Shown one piece after another: positions 9,714 to 17,732 of a stretch of DNA of 64,000 nucleotides. Origin of the DNA: Acinetobacter sp. ANC 4805 (GTDB lineage: Bacteria > Pseudomonadota > Gammaproteobacteria > Pseudomonadales > Moraxellaceae). Location: assembly GCF_022549495.1 (NCBI RefSeq), contig NZ_JAKZGD010000002.1, positions 310,001-374,000 on the forward strand, in the 5' to 3' direction. Position 1 is the first letter of the stretch. Every line of letters starts with the position of its first letter. A model generated the notes under the pieces. The model ran no database searches. It was not told the DNA's origin and worked only from the letters and a program-made list of their open reading frames with translations. Position numbers and translations under genes: made by a program.

Positions 9714-9998
9714 TTATGTAGTTTTGATTGTTTTTTGCATCGTGTTTTGGAAGATGGAGTGGCTCTGACGGTAAATCTCATCAAAGGCATTTGCAAGCTC
9801 TTCGATGCGGACAAAAAAAGGAGCTTTTTGGCTATCATCAAGGCGAAAACAGGCAAATGGGAATTTCTGCTGGCGAGCCTTCTCTAAAACCCTTTCCTTG
9901 CATAGATGTGGATAAAACTCTTTGGTAATGTCTTCCAACTTGATGTGAGGAGTTCGATACTTTAAAAATAGGTAATCAATTGTCTTTAGCTCGTACAT
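9714..9998 (-). CDS. PrtN-like (pyocin activator family) protein
   Basis: A 94-residue protein resembling the pyocin activator PrtN family. The pattern is ELKTIDYLFLKY, a DITKEFYPHL segment, then an FPFACFRLDDSQKAPFFV strand region and a final helix. The open frame extends to 10022, but ATG 9998 is preferred because AGGAG lies just upstream. PrtN itself activates pyocin genes in Pseudomonas. Here it lies in a satellite-like block, so a role in controlling island genes is inferred. It is divergent from the next gene and its start lies within about 50 bases of it. Confidence 0.6.
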   Translation of the reverse strand: MYELKTIDYLFLKYRTPHIKLEDITKEFYPHLCKERVLEKARQQKFPFACFRLDDSQKAPFFVRIEELANAFDEIYRQSHSIFQNTMQKTIKTT

Positions 9999-10044
9999 TG
10001 AGAGGCTCCTGTATTTGTACAATGACTTAAAGCATGTCTTTGAA

Positions 10045-11373
10045 ATGTCTCGTTGCTATGTGAATATTTCTCAAGATCGCTTATGGGGTCATTGTAAAAG
10101 TTCGAAATCGTGGTACAAAGTCGAAATCGGAACTCCCTTTTTTGACACTAGGTTAATCATGCCCAGGCTTAACGATGTTCAGAACACGGCTCTTGAGATT
10201 ATAGACTTCTTATACTTCTATGATATGGTTGCGCTCCAATCCTTTACTGAGGAAAAAAAGGACATTTATACTCAATTAGATGAATTGATAGATGAAGTAC
10301 TTGAAGAGAAGCAACTCACAGGTCAGAAGGCAGTAATTTATAGACACTATCTCTTGTGTGGTATAGAAATTGTCTCAAGCTTCGATAAGAACCATAAATG
10401 GCAAATACCTGAACTAAACTTAAATGAACGACAGCAAGGTGAAATCCAAGATCAGATGCATAAACAGAGTGTGATGATACCTTTGTGGCATTTAAAAGAG
10501 CGTCTAAAGAAAAGTGGTCGATTTGAAGGAGATTTTGTTGAGGAAGTTTATACCCTTATCGAATTGTCACAGATAGATAAGGCTTCTCACTCAGTTTGCC
10601 ATAAGTTGGTGGCTCAGATGTTATGGTTTAATGTTGAGCATAATGTTGCCTGTCATGTATATCGAAGAATGGTCACTTTAAGGATATTGAACTCTGCTAA
10701 AGATACAGCAAAGGGGCGTTATGTAGAGGCTCAACATGAATATGTTTTTTTAAGAGCATTGTTATTGGTTGAGTTTGAGTCATTCCGAAAAGAGCTATAC
10801 TACCGACCTGTTGCTGGCGATTTGGTTGTGAACAAATCCCGCTTTACCTCAAGTGAAATTAATTCGAAGAAGAAAGTCTATTACCATAAGTATCTGGAAT
10901 TCAGCTTGAGTGACAATAGGGATGGTACAGTAATTCATGCTGACATTGATTTGGCAGATAAGCGGCAAGTAATAGGTCACCTTTCCTTGATTTCCGAACA
11001 TCTATTTCATAATTGTATTTTCTCAAACTCTAATGCCAACTGGATTAGCTTGTTGGGTGCTTTACTTTTGATCTATGAACAGGAAATCGATCTTGATAGG
11101 GCAATTTATTCAGAGTTCGATAATGAGAACAGTTGTAGTGATAGAGCCCAAAAAATCTTGTTCGAGAAATTCGATTTCAGCGTTACAGCAAAAAGCTTAT
11201 ATTTGAACTATCTAGAAGTTTATAAGATCTATGATCTTATTCGATCTACTATGGTTGATGTTGTAGAACAACCAAAGCATGGCTTTCTTGTTCCTGACTT
11301 GACTAGTCATTTCTATTATCATGCAGACATACCTACAAAAGTGCTTGAGCTGCTTGAAGAAGTCAAGAGATAG
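10045..11373 (+). CDS. Hypothetical island protein, 442 residues
   Basis: No family is recognised. The product is soluble, with no signal peptide or membrane segment. It is mostly helical with a Cys/Trp-rich N-terminus (WGHCKSSKSWYKVEIG) and a basic middle. A TTG at 10015 with a GAGAGG upstream is an alternative start adding ten residues; I chose the ATG. It is divergent from the PrtN-like gene and convergent with the next hypothetical gene across a strong terminator. Its position in a block with AlpA, PrtN-like and Gp2-like genes suggests a satellite function, but nothing in the sequence defines it. Confidence 0.6.
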   Translation: MSRCYVNISQDRLWGHCKSSKSWYKVEIGTPFFDTRLIMPRLNDVQNTALEIIDFLYFYDMVALQSFTEEKKDIYTQLDELIDEVLEEKQLTGQKAVIYRHYLLCGIEIVSSFDKNHKWQIPELNLNERQQGEIQDQMHKQSVMIPLWHLKERLKKSGRFEGDFVEEVYTLIELSQIDKASHSVCHKLVAQMLWFNVEHNVACHVYRRMVTLRILNSAKDTAKGRYVEAQHEYVFLRALLLVEFESFRKELYYRPVAGDLVVNKSRFTSSEINSKKKVYYHKYLEFSLSDNRDGTVIHADIDLADKRQVIGHLSLISEHLFHNCIFSNSNANWISLLGALLLIYEQEIDLDRAIYSEFDNENSCSDRAQKILFEKFDFSVTAKSLYLNYLEVYKIYDLIRSTMVDVVEQPKHGFLVPDLTSHFYYHADIPTKVLELLEEVKR

Positions 11374-11391
11374 ATTACTGATGCTGCATAG

Positions 11392-11425
11392 ACATTCATG
11401 GATGGGAAGCTCCATCCATGAATGT
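11392..11425. terminator. Bidirectional terminator between two convergent hypothetical genes
   Basis: ACATTCATGGATGG / CCATCCATGAATGT is a perfect 14-base stem with a six-base loop, followed by TTTATAT on the plus strand. It lies between the two convergent stop codons. Confidence 0.85.
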
Positions 11426-11441
11426 TTATATACTGAGATAC

Positions 11442-12380
11442 TTAACGTGTAAGCGAGTAAAGATCATTGCCATTAGAGTCCATACATTCTTTGTTGTAGA
11501 GCTCATAAACAAGATCTTCAATTATCTTTTCGTTGGTCACGGCGTGCTTCTTCGCCAGAATTTCTAAGTATTGGAGAGTTCTATCAGTTAGATAGTAATA
11601 ATGGTGCTTTCGCCCCTTGTTTTTTTCTCTATGCTTTTTTTGGTACCAAGCATTTGATAACTGAATTTTTATTGCTTTGTAGATGTTAGCATCTTTATCT
11701 AATAGGCTATCAAAGATAGCATTGATGACAATACTATACTCTTGAGGGGCCAACGGTTTATAGCTGCTACTATTATGCACTCTGCCATTTTCCTTATCTT
11801 GATCCATATAGTTTTTAGCCCATAGGTAAAAACTATCACTATCGAAATTTTTAAAGTGTAATGGCTTTTTACTTAGCACTTTACTGAACCGTTGCTCTAT
11901 TCTTTCAAGAAGTCGGTTGGATCTTGAATATAAAGGTGAGATGAATAGCATATACAGAAACCTGAAATAATCATTTTGGATCGTACATACGGTACGCCAT
12001 GAAAGGTCTATATCCGATGACATCGAGTAAAGGGTGAAATACAATAAACGCTTATTCGATTTATAGTCTGAAAGGTCTTTTCCTCGTATATTAAGAGTTT
12101 CCTTAAACCGTTTTATACTATCTATAAAATTAAAAACCTCTCTCTCATTAACATTTACATAATTGTCTAGGATCACTTTTCTAATCTCATCGGTATTTTT
12201 TAATGTGTTTAATATATTAATAGTGGATTGGTTTAACAGGTCGTCTGTATCACTAAAGTTACTGTTGTAACGGTGCTCCTCATTATCTTTATTCATTAAA
12301 TGTAGAAGCCAGATCGTATCCTCATCTGTAGATGCTTTAACGAGCTGATTAAGTTCTTTATGAGCTGAGCTTGGGTGCAT
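11442..12380 (-). CDS. Hypothetical island protein, 312 residues
   Basis: No family is recognised. It is a soluble, charged, helical protein. The last 60 residues contain a basic stretch (KKHREKNKGRKHHYYYL) followed by a segment that could be a small ribbon-helix-helix-like or helical DNA-binding end. The start ATG at 12380 is preceded on the minus strand by AGGAGA at a normal distance. It reads away from the Gp2/YfjJ-type gene. The 570-base gap between the two starts probably holds their control region or an origin. Confidence 0.6.
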   Translation of the reverse strand: MHPSSAHKELNQLVKASTDEDTIWLLHLMNKDNEEHRYNSNFSDTDDLLNQSTINILNTLKNTDEIRKVILDNYVNVNEREVFNFIDSIKRFKETLNIRGKDLSDYKSNKRLLYFTLYSMSSDIDLSWRTVCTIQNDYFRFLYMLFISPLYSRSNRLLERIEQRFSKVLSKKPLHFKNFDSDSFYLWAKNYMDQDKENGRVHNSSSYKPLAPQEYSIVINAIFDSLLDKDANIYKAIKIQLSNAWYQKKHREKNKGRKHHYYYLTDRTLQYLEILAKKHAVTNEKIIEDLVYELYNKECMDSNGNDLYSLTR

Positions 12381-12952
12381 GATTATCTCCTGCTTACAGT
12401 AAGCTTTACATGCAGTTTAGCTAAATGTAGAAGGAGTTTTAGGGGCGTTTTTAGGGAGATTTCAGTTGATTTCCCATTATTTTTTTATAAGATTCGAGTA
12501 TCGTGTACTAGGGCGATACTATCAGTTTGTACATGTAATCCCATGCCGAATTTCTGTAAGAGATGGAAGGAGTTGTCTTTACTTTGTTGTTCCTTCTCCT
12601 ATTCAATTTTAATGGAGTTGAATATAATCAGCAAAGTGATATAGCATCGGATAACTTGATATTAAGTAAATACCCATGATTGAAGTAAATCTGCCTGTAT
12701 ATCATAAATGAATATATTAAACTATCGATCATATAGAGGAAATCATATTACTTATAGGTGTTATAGGTTAGGTGTAATGACTTGGTTAATAATACTAATC
12801 TATTATTTTAACAACTATGTTATCTATGTGCTTCAAAAATACTTACTACCTTAGAATATAGATTCATACTACCTAAACATAATGTTAAAGCCTTTAGGTA
12901 ATTAATTACACAGTAGCCACTTCATGTAGCCCTAAACTACAGGTAAGTGAGC
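12381..12952. other. Gene-free control region, possible replication or regulatory region
   Basis: This AT-rich stretch between divergent starts contains two inverted repeats: AGTATCG (12497-12503) with CGATACT (12514-12520), and TACCTAAA (12870-12877) with TTTAGGTA (12893-12900). The second lies 50 bases before the Gp2/YfjJ-type start. A 90-codon open frame at 12375-12644 has no ribosome-binding site or coding character and is discounted. I see no RNA gene here. Confidence 0.4.
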
Positions 12953-13831
12953 ATGAAAGTAGAACCTAACCAAAAACAAATTAATGAAGCATCACTATTG
13001 ATAGATATTGAAAGGTTTGTTCAATCAGGTATGGATTCAACACGACAACCACGATCATTCTATGAAAACTTCACACACCATCTCTTAAACTTCCACCAAG
13101 TCTATAACCCTGACTTTAGCTACTCATGCTTAATCGATCAATTTTGTAGTCTGTTGTATGACTATGATCTGAAATATGAAACATCAAGTTCCCTTTACAA
13201 TCGTTTAAAGCAAACTTCATTTAGAGACTGGCAAAGGTATTTCAATCAAGCTAGAGCTGACCACTTCAATGAAATGCGACAGCATCGTTATAACGAAAGG
13301 TTAAATGCCAAAAAGTTAGAGGATCGGTTATGTGAGTTGCAGAGGGATTATTCTGCATTGTTAGTTGTACGGGTGGATTTGGCTTATACAATAAATCCTG
13401 ATATTGAACAGGTTGATCATGATTTAGAAAAACTAAGAAAAAGAATCAATCGTTCCATTTATGGAGATGACATATTGCTATTGGTCTGGGCATTAGAGCA
13501 GGGGGAAAGGAAAGGCTACCATTGCCATGTGGCATTAGTTTTTGATGAGCGTAAGCGCACAAGCGCATGGAGTATAGCTAAGGCAATAGGTGAGCTCTGG
13601 GAAGATATTACAGGCGGTGATGGAAGCTATTTTAACTGTCATGATCGTAGATACCTAAAGCAATATGAAGAGCAGGGGATCGTTGGCATTGGAGTGATTT
13701 ATAGCAAGGTCCCTTATCAAGCAGATAAGATGCGTTCAACAATCTCTTATTTGGCTCGGCCTGAAAAGGAACAATATCTCCGTGTGAAGACCTCTAGGAG
13801 GATGCGTACCTTTGGTATGTCACAGCGTTAA
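12953..13831 (+). CDS. Inovirus Gp2 / YagK-YfjJ C-terminal domain protein (putative HUH-type replication protein)
   Basis: The second half (about residues 130-290) matches the inovirus Gp2 / YfjJ pattern: LVVRVDLAY, then WALEQGERKGYHCHVALVFD, then SYLARPEKE. The HCH at about residues 189-191 occupies the place of the HUH metal site of rolling-circle replication proteins. This domain is common in P4-like satellites and Acinetobacter islands. GTG 12947 is possible, but ATG 12953 with AGGTAAG upstream is preferred. A catalytic tyrosine could not be pinned down by eye, so replication activity is an inference. Confidence 0.75.
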   Translation: MKVEPNQKQINEASLLIDIERFVQSGMDSTRQPRSFYENFTHHLLNFHQVYNPDFSYSCLIDQFCSLLYDYDLKYETSSSLYNRLKQTSFRDWQRYFNQARADHFNEMRQHRYNERLNAKKLEDRLCELQRDYSALLVVRVDLAYTINPDIEQVDHDLEKLRKRINRSIYGDDILLLVWALEQGERKGYHCHVALVFDERKRTSAWSIAKAIGELWEDITGGDGSYFNCHDRRYLKQYEEQGIVGIGVIYSKVPYQADKMRSTISYLARPEKEQYLRVKTSRRMRTFGMSQR

Positions 13832-13928
13832 TTGAAATCATAAACAGATATGTACCATCTAGATGAGAAACATCTTCTCTTTATTGGCTTAGCATCGTAC
13901 TAAGCCTTTCTTATTCCAGAGGTATCTT

Positions 13929-14201
13929 ATGCAAATCAATTGTCCGTATTGCCATTCAGAGCATGTGATCCGTATTGTACAAAACAGTAATTCACAGGCT
14001 GGTACCCCTAGCTTGGCATCATCAGCATCATTTGCAACGATGGGTGCAGCATTATCAAAAACATTACCTGTGTCGCCTCTCATTGGAGGGATAGCAGGGG
14101 CCGTGGTCGGTGGTTTGTTAGGTTCAGTATTTGGTTCTGCTTCAACTCAAAATGTGCAATCTTGCTTTCAATGCCAGCATTGTGGGCAGGCTTTCTACTA
14201 A
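13929..14201 (+). CDS. Small zinc-ribbon protein with an internal glycine-zipper membrane segment
   Basis: A 90-residue protein with a CPYCHSEH knuckle at the N-terminus and a CFQCQHCGQ knuckle at the very C-terminus. Together they could form one four-Cys zinc ribbon. Between them lies a Gly/Ala-rich hydrophobic stretch (IGGIAGAVVGGLLGSVFG) typical of glycine-zipper membrane segments. If the segment spans the membrane, the two halves would end on opposite sides unless it hairpins. No function is known to me. Its neighbours are other small envelope proteins. Confidence 0.65.
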   Translation: MQINCPYCHSEHVIRIVQNSNSQAGTPSLASSASFATMGAALSKTLPVSPLIGGIAGAVVGGLLGSVFGSASTQNVQSCFQCQHCGQAFY

Positions 14202-14218
14202 GGCAGAACACATAAAAT

Positions 14219-14236
14219 AGGGAGGCGTTGCCTCCC
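14219..14236 (+). terminator. Hairpin after the zinc-ribbon gene
   Basis: GGGAGGC-GTT-GCCTCCC is a strong seven-base stem 18 bases past the stop. There is no T tract, so it may be a weak or processing hairpin. Confidence 0.45.
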
Positions 14237-14302
14237 TAAACCATGCATCATGCTGACAATTCTTAAACTCATGTATTGAAGTAATTTAAATCATTCCAAT
14301 AC

Positions 14303-15037
14303 TTATGAACCAAACTTCCAATCGCCCTGATTTGTTGATACAACCACTTCAATAATTTTATTTCTACCACAGTTGCTTGTATCTACTGACATCATTTGTC
14401 CAAAACCAAGTCGTATCGGATTATTTATTTTTTGCAATAAAGGGCAATTGCCACGATTGACTGTGACATTTGAAATGGATACGTCATCAACGAGTGATTG
14501 AACTTTGATCATTGTTATAAATGAGTGATGTGGATTTTGTTCTAACGCAATTTTAACTGGAGAGGTTGCAGGAATTGTCGTAGTGGTTTCATTTTGACTT
14601 GCAGGGGTATTGCCACGCTCAATGATATTAAAGCAAGTTTCATTTAAGATCGATTCAATATCTGAGGTTTTTTTATTCCATGAAAGTTGTTGGCTATCAC
14701 AGCCATAGACATCATCCGATTGATTGTCTAAAAAACGGATGTTCCATGTATAAAGAAAAAGATCTTCTGATTGCTGACGTAGGAACTTAACATTATCAAC
14801 TGAAAAGGCGGTATAGCGATCAGGGTATTTCTGATCAAGAAGGTATTGCAAGGTCTCTTTTCCATAGGTTGCAATATCATTTTTGCCTTGATCAATAAAC
14901 TTTTGAGAGTCAGATTTATTGGCGTTAATAGCTTCTGTTTGAGTGCTATTTGATGATGCTTTTTCTGTGGATTCATTTTTAGTACAAGCTTGCATGAAAC
15001 AGGCTGCCAGTAAAGTAATGATGATTTTTTTATTCAT
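14303..15037 (-). CDS. Putative lipoprotein
   Basis: A 244-residue protein beginning MNKKIIITLLAACFMQACTKNES: a lipoprotein signal peptide with a lipobox-like MQAC. The open frame starts nine codons earlier at 15064, but the ATG at 15037 is right for the signal peptide. After a Ser/Thr/Asn-rich linker the middle shows a mixed alpha/beta domain with paired Cys (YGCDSQQ and NETCF). A second domain follows around residues 160-244. No family is recognised. It is transcribed in the same direction as the downstream part of the DUF805 gene's strand. Confidence 0.6.
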   Translation of the reverse strand: MNKKIIITLLAACFMQACTKNESTEKASSNSTQTEAINANKSDSQKFIDQGKNDIATYGKETLQYLLDQKYPDRYTAFSVDNVKFLRQQSEDLFLYTWNIRFLDNQSDDVYGCDSQQLSWNKKTSDIESILNETCFNIIERGNTPASQNETTTTIPATSPVKIALEQNPHHSFITMIKVQSLVDDVSISNVTVNRGNCPLLQKINNPIRLGFGQMMSVDTSNCGRNKIIEVVVSTNQGDWKFGS

Positions 15038-15125
15038 GATGATTCCTAAAACATGTACATGCATGGGCTGTGCAGGCAGGGATGTACAGATTCTTATTTA
15101 GTTACGGTGGAATGATTGTTATTGA

Positions 15126-15761
15126 TTAGGCTTTAGGTGATTCACCATAGGCATTTGTTGTAGGTTCGCCTTCTTGAGCAGCCCAGAACAGCAATAAAAG
15201 TATTCCTACAATGGGTACAAGCGCGATTAACATCCACCAACCTGAACGCCCAATGTCATGTAAACGTCTGACACTGACTGCAATATTTGGTATGAATGTG
15301 ACGATCATGGCAATGGTTGCCGCATCTTCACTGATAAAGCTAAAGGCTAGGCTCATCAATACACAAAACAGCTCGAAATACCAAAACTCACTGCGTCTAG
15401 CACGGCCCTTAAAATCTGCAAACTTTTTAAAGCAGGTCAAAATGGCTTGTTGATAGCTTGTAAGGATACTTTCAACGTTGTTGGCAGTCGCTTTTGTTGA
15501 ATCATTTGGATTGCCATCAATAAAAGTTGGAGAGGGTATTGGTGTTTTAGTTTGTTGCGGAGTTTCAGGTACAGTCATGAAATCAAGGTAGATACCTGTG
15601 GCTTGACCTTCAGCATTTACATCAAAGTCAACTTCATTGCCTCGAACAGGTGCTTGCTGTTCTTTCCATTCACTACCTACAAAGTTATAACGTTTTTGGT
15701 CGTTACCCAGAATAACTCCCATATTGGTTTGAATCGTGAAATCTAAAATCTTGCCTTTCAT
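15126..15761 (-). CDS. DUF805 inner-membrane protein with N-terminal cold-shock-like domain
   Basis: Residues 1-60 look like a small OB-fold, cold-shock-like domain (MKGKILDFTIQTNMGVILG and a DFDVNAEGQATG end). After a Pro/Thr linker, residues 105-200 are a DUF805 membrane domain with the signature FKGRARRSEFWYFELF and VRRLHDIGRSGWWML, and three or four hydrophobic segments. The architecture is known in Acinetobacter and relatives; the function is unknown. The candidate RNA at 16173-16304 lies upstream of this gene on the other strand. Confidence 0.8.
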   Translation of the reverse strand: MKGKILDFTIQTNMGVILGNDQKRYNFVGSEWKEQQAPVRGNEVDFDVNAEGQATGIYLDFMTVPETPQQTKTPIPSPTFIDGNPNDSTKATANNVESILTSYQQAILTCFKKFADFKGRARRSEFWYFELFCVLMSLAFSFISEDAATIAMIVTFIPNIAVSVRRLHDIGRSGWWMLIALVPIVGILLLLFWAAQEGEPTTNAYGESPKA

Positions 15762-16172
15762 CTTCGTGTCCTTATTTTATGTATTGGAGAGATGTTAGAC
15801 CTACAGGTAAATTGATCTTGATGAGTATTTACCGTCAGTGTTCAAACATGCTCCAGCTCACAACACAAAGCAGCTTTTATTGTTATTCACATAGACAGTG
15901 AATCTCTTTTTTATGGCAGCACAAATCTGACCTGAATCAATAGATAGGGCGGCTGAAAGCTGAAATTGTGGTGTACCAAAAGTGTTGTTATAAATTGAGC
16001 GCTTTAATATTAAAAACGTGATAGCTCAATAATTTAGTGTTTTGGGTTTTATCAACGAAGGATAGGGCTGATGCCCAAGGATAAGAATAGAGATTAGTCA
16101 TGGTTGACTCCTTTGGCTATAAAGAAGTTTCACCGCATCACTGCTAAATAATGGTGGCGAAACGAAAAGGGG

Positions 16173-16304
16173 TTAGCAGACTGATAGCCAAAGGATCAGC
16201 ACACCCGAAGGTGTCCCCCTCCCGTTCCGCCGCAGAGGGGACACGCAGGGTCGCCCACCAAAAAGATAAACCTTTTAGTGTGCTTTGGCTGAACGGTCTG
16301 CTAA
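16173..16304 (+). ncRNA. Candidate structured RNA upstream of the DUF932 gene
   Basis: Four nested complementary segments fold this stretch into one long arm. TTAGCAGAC (16173) pairs with GTCTGCTAA (16296); AGCCAAA (16186) with TTTGGCT (16284); GCACAC (16199) with GTGTGC (16278); and the apex GTGTCCCC (16211) with GGGGACAC (16237). A further hairpin follows (CTGGC 16311 / GCCAG 16323). The stretch is much more GC-rich than its surroundings, and a good terminator follows at 16477-16504. An 86-codon open frame (16151-16411) covers it but lacks a ribosome-binding site. The strand is inferred from the terminator. I cannot name an Rfam family. Confidence 0.5.
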
Positions 16305-16476
16305 AACCGACTGGCAATGTAGGCCAGCAAGTGAATGATAATCCCTGCATAAGATCACGTCAATTTACTGATACAGAAAAATCAAATGATGAGTCAAAAG
16401 AATTTAAATAAATTTCAGATATATACCATCTAAGTGAATGAATGCATTCACATGCATCTCAATGACTTCTCACTTT

Positions 16477-16504
16477 GGTCTGCTCCCCCAGCAGGCCTTT
16501 TTTT
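16477..16504 (+). terminator. Rho-independent terminator between the candidate RNA and the DUF932 gene
   Basis: GGTCTGCT-CCCCC-AGCAGGCC followed by seven T. It lies 57 bases before the DUF932 start, so it either ends an independent RNA or acts as an attenuator for the gene. Confidence 0.85.
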
Positions 16505-16560
16505 ATGCACCAAATCTGAAATTGAAACAATTCAAGATTGATCTATTAAAGGAAAAGTTT

Positions 16561-17610
16561 ATGGCACATTTAGTCGAAACAATGGCATTTGTTGGGCAAA
16601 CACCTTGGCATGGTTTAGGTAATCAACTGACCCAAAACCAACCATTAGAAGTATGGGCACAACAAGCTGGTATGGATTGGCGGATTGAATCCTCCGATGT
16701 CAGCTATATGGCACAAAATGAACGTGGGCAAAGCATAATTTTACCGTTTGAAGAACAACGGGTTTTGTATCGCTCGGATACCCATGCACCGCTATCGGTA
16801 GTGAGCCAACGCTTTCAGGAAGTCCAGCCGATGGAAATTCTTCATTTCTACAAAGACCTGACTGAACAATCGGGCTTTGAACTGGAAACCGCAGGCGTAC
16901 TCAAAGGTGGCAAGAAATTCTGGGCATTGGCTAGAACGGGTCAAAGCTCAGCCTTAAAAGGAAAAGATGTCAGCAATGGCTATATTTTGTTGGCAACCGC
17001 TTGTGATGGAACGCTGGCAACTACCGCACAATTCACCAGCATTCGAGTCGTCTGCAACAACACTTTGGCGATTGCCTTGAAAGGACAACAAGGCAATGTT
17101 GGTGTGGTGAAAGTACCCCACAGTACCAAGTTTGATGCGGAGAAAGTCAAACAGCAACTTGGTATTTCAGTTCGTACGTGGGATGAACACATGTATGAAA
17201 TGAAACAACTCAGTCAGCGTAAAGTGACTCAACAGGAAGCGGCAGCCTATTTTGATGCAGTGTTTAACAATACCAATCTCAGTATGGCTGAACAAGATGA
17301 AAGCATTATTCAGTTTTATCGAAATGCAGCCATGCCAAATCAAACCACCTCATCTAAAGCAGACAATAAAACCGAACCGAACGGACGGGCAATGTCGAAA
17401 GTGATGACCATGTTTAATGGACATGGGCGAGGGGCTGAACTCAGTTCTGCTAAGGATACTGCCTATGGATTGCTTTGCTCCATGACCGAGTTCGTTGATC
17501 ATGAAAGACGTGCTATGAGCACAGATCATCGTTTAGATTCAGCTTGGTTTGGTGCAGGTGCAGCCATTAAGCAACGTGCGTTAGAACAAGCCCTTAGACT
17601 CACTGCTTAA
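16561..17610 (+). CDS. DUF932 domain protein
   Basis: A 349-residue DUF932 protein of the phage/plasmid LGT_TIGR03299 type. Features are the TPWHGLGNQL start, the VLYRSDTHAPLSVVSQRFQEVQP core around residues 65-90, and GYILLATACDGTLATTAQFTSIRVVCNN around 140-165. The frame is open from 16438, but ATG 16561 with AAAGGAAAA upstream is the natural start. Such genes usually travel beside a YqaJ nuclease on plasmids and integrative elements, as here. The role is unknown; DNA maintenance is suggested by context. Confidence 0.9.
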   Translation: MAHLVETMAFVGQTPWHGLGNQLTQNQPLEVWAQQAGMDWRIESSDVSYMAQNERGQSIILPFEEQRVLYRSDTHAPLSVVSQRFQEVQPMEILHFYKDLTEQSGFELETAGVLKGGKKFWALARTGQSSALKGKDVSNGYILLATACDGTLATTAQFTSIRVVCNNTLAIALKGQQGNVGVVKVPHSTKFDAEKVKQQLGISVRTWDEHMYEMKQLSQRKVTQQEAAAYFDAVFNNTNLSMAEQDESIIQFYRNAAMPNQTTSSKADNKTEPNGRAMSKVMTMFNGHGRGAELSSAKDTAYGLLCSMTEFVDHERRAMSTDHRLDSAWFGAGAAIKQRALEQALRLTA

Positions 17611-17654
17611 ATGCTTTAGCCTAAGCAGAACATAACCTTAATTTAATTTTATTG

Positions 17655-17681
17655 AGCTGCATCTTTGGATGCAGCTTTTTT
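17655..17681 (+). terminator. Terminator between the DUF932 and YqaJ genes
   Basis: AGCTGCATC-TTTG-GATGCAGCT with six T. A perfect nine-base stem. Confidence 0.9.
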
Positions 17682-17732
17682 ATGCCGCCAATTCCATTTT
17701 TACCCGACTTTTATATTAATGCAGGAATAATC

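Noticed and set aside
12375..12644. An 89-codon plus-strand open frame
   Set aside because: Overlaps a divergent start, Cys/Ser-rich composition typical of noise, no ribosome-binding site.
16151..16411. An 86-codon open frame over the candidate RNA
   Set aside because: No ribosome-binding site, low-complexity basic translation, and the DNA is better explained by nested base pairing; not excluded completely.
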